Part shown: piece after piece, positions 1 to 5,234 of the stretch
Position numbering within the stretch: position 1 is the stretch's first letter
How the letters are laid out: every line of letters begins with the position of its first letter
NCBI GenBank assembly: GCA_027624675.1
Contig: JAQBTZ010000046.1
Span: 1 to 5,412, forward strand
DNA from: a bacterium
GTDB taxonomy: Bacteria; Patescibacteriota; WWE3; 2-01-FULL-39-13; JAQBTZ01
Reading direction: 5' to 3'
Length of the DNA stretch: 5,412 nt
The notes under the pieces: model-generated
What the model was told of the DNA's origin: nothing
The model's database searches: none
Seen by the model: only the letters and a program-made list of their open reading frames with translations
Made by a program: the position numbers and the translations under genes

Positions 1-189
1 TCCAAAGCTCTGGGTAGAAACAAAGTACCCAGACGTTCTTATAATCCCGAGGGTTTTACCCTTAAGGGTTACAAGATAAAAAATTAAACCGATGGGTAAG
101 GTATAGGGATCTATATCAACCCTAATATACTTAACCTCAACAGATTTCCATCCATTTGGAGCCTCTTTTCCTAACCTTAAAACATACAT
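1..189 (-). CDS. Unrecognised protein, N-terminal 63 residues (runs off left edge)
   Basis: An open frame starts at the ATG at 189-187 and runs leftward without a stop to the window edge, giving 63 residues beginning MYVLRLGKEAPNGWK. The start is well supported: AAGGAG (complement of 196-201) sits six bases upstream, the clearest Shine-Dalgarno in the window apart from that of ssb. The visible part mixes charged and aromatic residues with a hydrophobic stretch at about residues 33-42 (IGLIFYLVTL) that fits beta strands as well as a membrane segment. There is no convincing signal peptide. I recognise no family and assign no function. The gene is divergent from prfA across a gap of 175 bases. 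That it is a real gene rests on the ribosome binding site, the uninterrupted frame and neighbour-like codon use. Confidence 0.62.
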   Translation of the reverse strand, partial: MYVLRLGKEAPNGWKSVEVKYIRVDIDPYTLPIGLIFYLVTLKGKTLGIIRTSGYFVSTQSFG

Positions 190-207
190 TTTTCTCTCCT
201 TTTTTAA

Positions 208-231
208 ACCCTTTAAAATTGCGTAAAGGGT
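208..231. repeat. Perfect 8-bp inverted repeat in the divergent gap
   Basis: ACCCTTTA at 208-215 is matched by TAAAGGGT at 224-231 across an 8-base spacer. It lies between the Shine-Dalgarno of the leftward gene (196-201) and the rightward -10 box (250-255). It could be an operator for a dimeric regulator of either gene, or a hairpin in the 5' leader of the leftward mRNA. The symmetry is seen directly; any function is inference. Confidence 0.5.
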
Positions 232-246
232 CAATAACCTCTCTTC

Positions 247-261
247 TGTTATAATTACACA
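247..261 (+). promoter_or_regulatory. Extended -10 promoter reading toward prfA
   Basis: TGTTATAAT at 247-255 contains a perfect TATAAT (250-255) preceded by the TGn extended -10 motif. No good -35 is seen 16-18 bases upstream, which extended -10 promoters tolerate. Initiation about seven bases after the box would fall at position 262, which is itself the A of an ATG that opens only a six-codon frame (262-282). The prfA mRNA would then carry a leader of about 103 bases including both hairpins of the 304-355 element. Confidence 0.5.
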
Positions 262-303
262 ATGAACAAACAAACTCAATGAAAGTTTACGAGTAATAAA
301 TTG

Positions 304-355
304 ATTCTGGGCAAGCCAGAATGACGAAACAGTGTCATCCTCGCCTGTCGAGGAT
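304..355. repeat. REPIN-like palindromic element: two inverted 22-bp hairpin units
   Basis: The left unit (304-325) and right unit (334-355) are inverted copies separated by GAAACAGT. Each has a GTCAT foot, of which AT is also the base of a perfect 7-bp stem with a 5-base loop: ATTCTGG/CCAGAAT around GCAAG, and ATCCTCG/CGAGGAT around CCTGT. Read in the same orientation the units match at 16 of 22 positions. Of the six differences, four form two compensating base-pair swaps (T-A to C-G and G-C to C-G) and two lie in the loop. This is the layout of REPINs, paired REP sequences thought to be moved by REP-associated Y1 transposases. I recall similar GTCAT-footed palindromes in many environmental bacterial genomes, but cannot check copy number here. 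Confidence 0.72.
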
Positions 356-364
356 TTAAAGAAA

Positions 365-1312
365 ATGGAAAACAACCAAATACAATACATTAATCAAGCA
401 ATCGAACTAATAAATAAAAAAATTACCGAAGCTACTGAACTTTTGAAAGAAGAAGGTTTAAAAGAGTTAGCCACAAACGAGATTGAAAAATTAGCCACCG
501 AAAAACAGAGCTTAACTGAAAGTAAAAATGCAATTGAAAATGGTGGAGCAACAACTGTTACAGGAGAAAAAATCAGGGACCGCGCAATTGTTGAGATTAG
601 AGCTGGCGTAGGTGGCGATGAGGCAGGCCTTTTTGCAGACCAGATGTTTCAGGCATACATACAGTTTGCAGAATCAAAAAAATGGAAAGTAGAGCTAATT
701 AATAAAAACATTGGATCAGGAATTGGAAATATTAAAGAGGTAATTTTTGAGATAAATGGGAAAAGCTGTTATAACCAGCTACAGTTTGAGACAGGAGTAC
801 ACCGAGTACAGCGTGTTCCTGCTACTGAAAAATCTGGCAGAATTCACACATCAACAATCACAGTTGCAGTACTACCAATTGTTGAACCTTTAGAAATTCA
901 GATTAATCCAAAAGATATCGAAACTGATAGATTTAGAGCAAGTGGTGCAGGTGGACAAAACGTTAACAAGGTTGAAACTGCAGTTAGAATAAAGCATGTT
1001 CCAACTGGGGTAGTTATCGAATGCCAAGAGTACCGAAGCCAATCTAAAAACTTAGAAAAAGCAATGGAAACACTACGTTCTAAATTATTTCAGGCTATGC
1101 AAGACCAACAAAAACAATCTCTAGACGACTTAAGAGCAGAGCAGATTGGAACTGGTGATAGAAGTGAAAAAATTAGAACATATAACTTTCCACAATCTCG
1201 AATAACCGATCACAGGATTAATAAATCCTGGCACGACCTAAACGCATTTTTTAGTGGAAACTTTCAACAGATGTTAGATGATGTGAAACAAGGATTAAAA
1301 GAAGAAGTTTAA
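365..1312 (+). CDS. prfA: Peptide chain release factor 1 (short N-terminal domain)
   Basis: Release factor 1 recognises UAA and UAG in the ribosomal A site and triggers peptidyl-tRNA hydrolysis. The chosen ATG gives 315 residues. GGQ at 196-198, within [10 protein letters not shown], is the catalytic loop entering the peptidyl transferase centre. PAT at 152-154, within [15 protein letters not shown], is the codon-reading tripeptide of RF1; RF2 has SPF. The conserved [10 protein letters not shown] (about 79-88) and [14 protein letters not shown] (about 272-285) are also present. The helical N-terminal domain is about 40 residues shorter than in typical 360-residue RF1. An in-frame GTG at 332 lies inside the palindromic element and adds residues with no RF1 similarity, so I reject it. 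GAGGA at 350-354, ten bases before the ATG, may be the ribosome binding site, though it is buried in a hairpin arm. rpsR ends in TAG, a codon that needs this factor. Confidence 0.93.
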   Translation: MENNQIQYINQAIELINKKITEATELLKEEGLKELATNEIEKLATEKQSLTESKNAIENGGATTVTGEKIRDRAIVEIRAGVGGDEAGLFADQMFQAYIQFAESKKWKVELINKNIGSGIGNIKEVIFEINGKSCYNQLQFETGVHRVQRVPATEKSGRIHTSTITVAVLPIVEPLEIQINPKDIETDRFRASGAGGQNVNKVETAVRIKHVPTGVVIECQEYRSQSKNLEKAMETLRSKLFQAMQDQQKQSLDDLRAEQIGTGDRSEKIRTYNFPQSRITDHRINKSWHDLNAFFSGNFQQMLDDVKQGLKEEV

Positions 1313-1341
1313 CTCAGATTAGTTTGTTTAAACCACAGACT

Positions 1342-2610
1342 TTAAAAAACCTTTACCCTCTTTAGTATATTCTCTAAAAACGAACCTTTACTCATACCTG
1401 CAAGCTCTATTGCTTTGGCAAGTTGCGGATCAGTATCTCCCACCTTAAAATCATCAGGAATCTTTACCTCAATATCAGGTACAAGCCCAACACTATGAAC
1501 CCATTCTTTATTAGGAGTTAACCATTTAGCAATAGTTACATTAAGGGCGTCGTTATTTTCAAGTTGGATAGACTCTTGAATCGTACCCTTACCAAATGAC
1601 TTTGTACCAATAATTACAGCATCTGCCTCGTCTCGTAGTGCACCAGCTAAAATCTCAGATGCAGAAGCGCTACCACCATCTGATAACACTACAATATTTA
1701 AATTTAAATCTTTAAGCTTACCTTTTCTTGTAGATTTATATGGTGTCTGAGTTCCATCTGCTTTTTCTTCCCAGATAACAGGCACATCCTTATCAATAAA
1801 TTCGCTTGCAAGGTGCACAGCACTATTTAATACCCCACCTGGGTCTTGTCTTACATCGATAACTACGCCCTTAAGTTTGTCAGCGCCAATATCAACCAAA
1901 ATCTTATCAATAACTGTATTCCACTCAGAATTTGTATTTGCACCAAATCTTGAAACCCTAATATATGCAATACCATCACCCTTATCCTCCCACTTTACAG
2001 AATCAATTCTTATCTCATCGCGAGTTATCTTTACATCTCGCGAGGCAGAGTCTCCCTCTTTAATTACATTTAACACAACCTGTGTCCCCTTTTCTCCTCT
2101 TATCAAATTTACAACCTCGTTTATGTTCATCCCTACAACATTAGTTTTATCTACATTTAATATATAATCGCCTGCCTTTAACCCTGCCTCTTTTGCAGGA
2201 AAACCATCTAAAGGTGAAACAACCATTATGTTATTTTCTTTCATCCCAAGCTCTGCACCAATACCCGAGTATTTACCCTCAATAGTTTCTGTTAACTGTT
2301 GATTTTCCACTTTGTCTAAATAATGCGTATATGGGTCGTTAAACGAACTTGCTAAACCTTTAAGCGAGCCTGCAAGCATATCTGACGCTGTAACTTGATC
2401 TCTAAATATGTGATTTTCTCTTAATATATCCCAAACTTTCCAGTACTGTGCAAAATCGATGTTTTGTGGGGAAACCTGATTTTCAACCCGCATTATTGCC
2501 GGAACCCCTTTTAAGCTGGCACTAAACCCATTAGCCCCAAGCATGTAACCCGACATAGCGCCAACTACAAGACCAATAATTAATAATAATGTTGATTTAA
2601 ATTTAAACAT
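1342..2610 (-). CDS. Membrane-anchored S41 family C-terminal processing peptidase (CtpA/CtpB/Prc-like)
   Basis: This 422-residue serine protease belongs to the carboxyl-terminal processing family, which trims or degrades exported proteins at their C-termini. Residues about 7-27 form a single N-terminal hydrophobic segment (TLLLIIGLVVGAMSGYMLGA), so the rest should lie outside the membrane. The family signature DPYTHYLD is at 92-99, and a PDZ domain spans about 110-190, starting near SGIGAELG. The protease core contains DPGGVL (256-261). GSASASE (313-319) gives the nucleophile Ser316, and GKGTIQ (340-345) gives Lys341 and Gln345. The 25-residue Ser-Lys and 4-residue Lys-Gln spacings match the Ser-Lys-Gln triad described for Bacillus CtpB, so it should be active. 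Length is normal. The ATG is nine bases after the preceding gene with no Shine-Dalgarno, but a TATAAT lies just upstream. Substrates cannot be read from context. Confidence 0.94.
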   Translation of the reverse strand: MFKFKSTLLLIIGLVVGAMSGYMLGANGFSASLKGVPAIMRVENQVSPQNIDFAQYWKVWDILRENHIFRDQVTASDMLAGSLKGLASSFNDPYTHYLDKVENQQLTETIEGKYSGIGAELGMKENNIMVVSPLDGFPAKEAGLKAGDYILNVDKTNVVGMNINEVVNLIRGEKGTQVVLNVIKEGDSASRDVKITRDEIRIDSVKWEDKGDGIAYIRVSRFGANTNSEWNTVIDKILVDIGADKLKGVVIDVRQDPGGVLNSAVHLASEFIDKDVPVIWEEKADGTQTPYKSTRKGKLKDLNLNIVVLSDGGSASASEILAGALRDEADAVIIGTKSFGKGTIQESIQLENNDALNVTIAKWLTPNKEWVHSVGLVPDIEVKIPDDFKVGDTDPQLAKAIELAGMSKGSFLENILKRVKVF

Positions 2611-2618
2611 AAAAAAAT

Positions 2619-2624
2619 ATTATA
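2619..2624 (-). promoter_or_regulatory. Perfect -10 box just upstream of the S41 peptidase
   Basis: On the minus strand, TATAAT (2624 down to 2619) is followed by an A, seven Ts and the peptidase ATG. The box covers most of the TAA stop of the upstream 323-residue gene. Initiation seven bases downstream would leave a leader of about two bases, so the transcript would be nearly leaderless, in keeping with the missing Shine-Dalgarno. No convincing -35 is visible (TTTCGT at 17-base spacing), so a chance AT-rich match remains possible. Confidence 0.38.
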
Positions 2625-3591
2625 TACCGATTAGTGGAGAAACGAAATCATAATACATTAGATCTTCTTTTGTTTTATCGTCAAAGAAATTTACCCTAAG
2701 CTTTCCTCCTTCTAAAATCTCTTCGATTTTTCCATAACTACCAAACGATTTAGGCGCTACAGAAATTACAGCACCTCCTACCTTAACCTCTGCAAAATCA
2801 TGTAACTCTGATGGCTTTACAATATTTTCTGAAATTAGAACTTGAGAAACACCCGGCCTTAAATATGCAAATCTGTTTTGTAAATCAGAGGTTTCTAAAA
2901 CTAATGCCGTATCAATTGCGATGTCTCCAAAACCATGGACCATAACAAAAGGCATCTCTTTCTCAATTAAGTACCAATAATCCTCTTGTGTTAACCCCCC
3001 TACTATAATACCAATAACTCCCTCAGAAATTAACTTATCAAGTGTTTCTCTAGTAACTTTTTCAGAATATACTATAACTTTTCCCTTTAATTTAGGATTA
3101 ATTGTACTAATACTTACTATTGTTTTAAGCTCGCCAAAAACACTGTCGCCATACCCCTCAATCCCTTGCATAACAAGCCCTGACGCATTAATTAACAACG
3201 ATTTACCCTCAATAACATCAATCACCTTGCCATAAACTCCTGAAATTAACTGGCTCTCTGTTACAAAGCTACCAACCACAACCTTTTCTTTATCTTTAAA
3301 ATACACCACTCCATCAAAATTGATTTTCACTCCTTTATCCTGACCAATTACTTTCAAAAATTTACTACCGCCAATTACATCTCCACTTTTTAACTTATCA
3401 CCTACATTTAAATGACCTGCCACATCTAAAGGCAACTCGATTAATTGATCTATCTTATACCCTTTGCCAAGCACGTCAAAAATATTTACCTTTTCACCTT
3501 TTTTAGGGAAAAGCTGACCTTTATACTTTAACCTTCTTTCTAATAAAACTGAATTGGAGGTATATAATAGCTTTCTAGTTGGGATTTTCAT
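2620..3591 (-). CDS. Conserved-looking cytoplasmic protein of unknown function, KOW-like C-terminus
   Basis: This 323-residue protein has no signal peptide or membrane segment. Residues about 18-130 are rich in Gly and Val with short beta repeats (KGQLFPKKGEKV, LNVGDKLKSGDVIGG, NFDGVVYF), suggesting a barrel-sandwich fold like biotinyl/lipoyl or RnfC N-terminal domains. Residues about 131-235 alternate strands and helices, including KGKVIVYSEKVT and GVIGIIVGGLTQEDYWYL, like a small alpha/beta domain. Residues about 268-302 (VKVGGAVISVAPKSFGSYGK onward) resemble a KOW-type SH3 barrel. From memory this order matches uncharacterised proteins of Chloroflexota and some Actinobacteria associated with GlmL/MutL-like genes; I could not verify this. 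Its ATG overlaps the TGA of the 271-residue gene as ATGA with no Shine-Dalgarno, so translation is probably coupled and the two products likely act together. Reaction unknown. Confidence 0.85.
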   Translation of the reverse strand: MKIPTRKLLYTSNSVLLERRLKYKGQLFPKKGEKVNIFDVLGKGYKIDQLIELPLDVAGHLNVGDKLKSGDVIGGSKFLKVIGQDKGVKINFDGVVYFKDKEKVVVGSFVTESQLISGVYGKVIDVIEGKSLLINASGLVMQGIEGYGDSVFGELKTIVSISTINPKLKGKVIVYSEKVTRETLDKLISEGVIGIIVGGLTQEDYWYLIEKEMPFVMVHGFGDIAIDTALVLETSDLQNRFAYLRPGVSQVLISENIVKPSELHDFAEVKVGGAVISVAPKSFGSYGKIEEILEGGKLRVNFFDDKTKEDLMYYDFVSPLIGI

Positions 3592-4403
3592 TTTTTAACT
3601 AAAACCTTACTTTTCAATAAATTTATACTCTTAACTGGCTTGTCTCTTGTATCTATAAAAAATCCGACCTCTCCCTCCTCTGCTAAAAATTTATAACCTT
3701 TAGAAAGTGTTTTAATATTAACCTGAGTAAGATTTTTTCCAAGGTTAATCTGAACTTTATCTGCCTTTGTAATATTGATTTTATGATCTTCGTCAAGCCC
3801 AAAATCAACACCAACTACAATTTTCCCAGAACCAAAAAAAATACTCCCGATAAGTTTTTCTGCATCTTTCATGTGCTGTCCCATTAAGCTTGATTTATAT
3901 ACCTTAACTAAGCCCTCGCCAGAATAGCTGTCTGAGATTAAAGAAAGTAGCATCTCACTAGTAAAAGCAAAGTTACTAAGCCCCGTAAGGTATATTGAGC
4001 CTTGTAAAGATTTTTGCTTAAATAAATTTGAAAAATATGAGTAACCTAACTCGTACAAAAGTTTTCTATCGTTAATAGTTAAAAAAGATGCAGGTCCTGC
4101 AATTTCTAAATTTTGGATTAAATTTTGGTAATATTTATCAGAGTAAACAAAACTATCTTGTTCTAAACGTTTTATCTCGTCAAACAATCTTTCATCAATA
4201 AAAATTTCGTTACTACCAATCTCAACTTTTTCTTTAACAATTAGATCACTATTTACATTAATAAAATTAAGTTCTGAGCTTTTTACTTTTAATGTTTCTG
4301 AGAGGTTTTCAGATAAAATATCTAAATTAGAAAAATGAGGTACAACAAGAAATGGTTGCTTAACTACATATGCAAATACTTTTGATAAATAGACAGGAAT
4401 CAT
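3588..4403 (-). CDS. Unknown protein, possibly related to the C-terminal part of GlmL/MutL-like proteins
   Basis: A 271-residue soluble-looking protein with no signal peptide. The N-terminal half (about 1-130) is Lys/Glu/Asn-rich and I recognise nothing in it. In the second half, SIYLTGLSNFAFTSEMLLSL (136-155) and GEVGFFIDTRDKP (244-256) recall the C-terminal region of GlmL/MutL-like ASKHA-fold proteins of Chloroflexota, where I remember a Gly-Gly turn near a LLDAL helix and a final GLIIDARGRP-like motif. The full family is about 600 residues, so this would be a reduced or split version lacking a recognisable phosphate-binding N-terminus. The ATG lies 43 bases after rpsR and six bases after a -10 box, without a Shine-Dalgarno, so a leaderless start is likely. 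It ends TGA, overlapping the next ATG. Coding status is firm; the family link is a tentative reading by eye. Confidence 0.82.
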   Translation of the reverse strand: MIPVYLSKVFAYVVKQPFLVVPHFSNLDILSENLSETLKVKSSELNFINVNSDLIVKEKVEIGSNEIFIDERLFDEIKRLEQDSFVYSDKYYQNLIQNLEIAGPASFLTINDRKLLYELGYSYFSNLFKQKSLQGSIYLTGLSNFAFTSEMLLSLISDSYSGEGLVKVYKSSLMGQHMKDAEKLIGSIFFGSGKIVVGVDFGLDEDHKINITKADKVQINLGKNLTQVNIKTLSKGYKFLAEEGEVGFFIDTRDKPVKSINLLKSKVLVKK

Positions 4404-4442
4404 GATAAAAGTATAGCTTAAACTGATTTAAGGTAAAAGTAT
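4404..4442 (-). repeat. 11-bp direct repeats flanking a 6-bp inverted repeat
   Basis: On the minus strand ATACTTTTACC (4442-4432) recurs as ATACTTTTATC (4414-4404), 10 of 11 bases identical and offset by 28 bases. Between them, sharing one base with the first copy, is CTTAAA-TCAG-TTTAAG (4432-4417), a perfect inverted repeat with a 4-base loop. This structure fills almost the whole gap between rpsR and the next gene and coincides with its promoter. It could be an operator, a duplicated promoter, or a weak AU-rich terminator for rpsR mRNA. Confidence 0.5.
4410..4437 (-). promoter_or_regulatory. Promoter for the two-gene unknown unit, predicted leaderless
   Basis: On the minus strand, TTTACC (4437-4432, four of six to TTGACA) and TATACT (4415-4410, five of six to TATAAT) are separated by 16 bases. 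TATACT is followed by exactly six bases and then the ATG at 4403, so initiation at the usual distance would place the first transcribed base on the A of the start codon. The absence of any Shine-Dalgarno before this gene fits a leaderless transcript. Confidence 0.55.
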
Positions 4443-4446
4443 TATG

Positions 4447-4683
4447 CTAAATCTCGTGCCTGTAAGTATATGGAATTAATGCCATAAATCTAGCTCGTTT
4501 TATCTCAGTTGTAAGTTTGCGTTGTTGTTTTGCAGTAATACTTGTTTTGCTTCTGGCGTAAATCATTCCACGAGAGCTAATAAACTGTGACAAACTTGCA
4601 GGTACCTTATAGCTAGGCATAGTTACCATGTTTACCTTAATCTTTATTGTTTTTGTAGTTCTTTTTTTGTTCTTATTATCCAT
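4447..4683 (-). CDS. rpsR: 30S ribosomal protein bS18
   Basis: A 78-residue small-subunit protein that binds next to bS6 on the platform of the 30S particle. The family core is clear: YKVPASLSQFISSRGMIYAR (25-44) corresponds to the usual YK-D---L--FIS-RGKI--R segment, and SITAKQQRKLTTEIKRARF (48-66) followed by MALIPY is the hallmark C-terminal helix that contacts 16S rRNA. The basic N-terminus lacks the paired Cys residues of zinc-binding S18 forms. It follows ssb by 17 bases in the classic rpsF-ssb-rpsR order. There is no Shine-Dalgarno; the A-rich sequence AATAAAACAACAAT precedes the ATG, so initiation may depend on an unstructured leader or on translation of ssb. It ends in TAG. rplI, a frequent next gene in other bacteria, is absent here. 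Confidence 0.95.
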   Translation of the reverse strand: MDNKNKKRTTKTIKIKVNMVTMPSYKVPASLSQFISSRGMIYARSKTSITAKQQRKLTTEIKRARFMALIPYTYRHEI

Positions 4684-4700
4684 ATTGTTGTTTTATTAAA

Positions 4701-5234
4701 TTAAAATGGCAAAGCGTCAGGTTTTTCTGTAACCTTACTATCATCCTTTGGTGTCGTTTCGGCCTTTTCATCATTAAAATCTGAAAAATCGCTAGCATCA
4801 AAACTATCTTTATTAACTGGCGCTACTTTACTAGGGCTAGATTCGTAGCTCTGACCGTTTCCAGCTGGTGCTGTATTTTGTTGTGCTTGTCCCCCACCTT
4901 GCTTATGCAAAATCAACATATCCTCACATACAATCTCAGTTTTATAATTTTTATGTCCATCCTGATCATCCCAAGTTCTTGTCTGTAACCTACCGCCAAT
5001 ATATACCTTATCACCTTTATCTAAAAGCTGTGCGCAAAGTTCTGCCAATTTGTTCCAAGCAACAACATTATGAAACTCTGTACTTTCCTGATTTTGACCG
5101 TCAGAATCGCTCCAATTTCTGTTTGTTGCAATTCCAAAACTTGTTACACCGTGATTTTGTGGGGTATATCTTAACTCTGGCTTGTTGGTAAGATTACCAA
5201 TTATCATTACTTTATTTAAAGAACGTGTGCTCAT
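4701..5234 (-). CDS. ssb: Single-stranded DNA-binding protein
   Basis: A 177-residue SSB that coats single-stranded DNA during replication, recombination and repair. The OB fold covers about 1-112, opening with SLNKVMIIGNLTNKPELRYT and containing TEFHNVVAWNKLAELC and GDKVYIGGRLQTRTWDDQDG. Aromatic residues at 41, 54, 60 and 88 (Trp, Phe, Trp, Trp) sit close to the DNA-stacking positions of E. coli SSB. A Gln/Gly/Ser-rich, then acidic, disordered linker (about 113-170) leads to the C-terminal tip PDALPF. This keeps the terminal Pro-Phe that partner proteins bind but has one Asp where DDDIPF has three. The start is fixed by AAAAGGAG eight bases upstream and by overlap with the rpsF stop (ATGA). 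Length is typical. Confidence 0.96.
   Translation of the reverse strand: MSTRSLNKVMIIGNLTNKPELRYTPQNHGVTSFGIATNRNWSDSDGQNQESTEFHNVVAWNKLAELCAQLLDKGDKVYIGGRLQTRTWDDQDGHKNYKTEIVCEDMLILHKQGGGQAQQNTAPAGNGQSYESSPSKVAPVNKDSFDASDFSDFNDEKAETTPKDDSKVTEKPDALPF

Noticed and set aside
58..69. 12-bp perfect palindrome ACCCTTAAGGGT
   Set aside because: It falls inside the partial leftward coding frame (codons for Thr-Leu-Lys-Gly) and is easily explained by chance.
262..282. Six-codon frame MNKQTQ as a gene
   Set aside because: Too short to support as coding; it is kept only as part of the observation on the prfA leader.
332..364. GTG start at 332 giving an 11-residue longer release factor 1
   Set aside because: The GTG and most of the extra codons lie inside the palindromic element, encode nothing like an RF1 N-terminus, and have no Shine-Dalgarno upstream; ATG 365 is preferred.
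1313..1341. Possible bidirectional terminator in the convergent gap (GTTTAAAC palindrome)
   Set aside because: The palindrome leaves no loop, is AT-only at its centre and lacks a GC stem followed by a T run, so it does not support a rho-independent terminator.
1877..2167. Rightward 96-residue open frame
   Set aside because: It lies wholly antisense to the S41 peptidase PDZ/protease coding region and has no recognisable domain or ribosome binding site.
3588..3590. Recoding of TGA as an amino acid
   Set aside because: The 271-residue gene and rpsF both end at TGA within ATGA overlaps; read-through of the TGA at 3588-3590 would add only a short tail before TAG. TGA acts as a normal stop.
4868..5191. 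Rightward 107-residue open frame
   Set aside because: It is antisense to the well-conserved OB fold of ssb; the composition fits a shadow frame.
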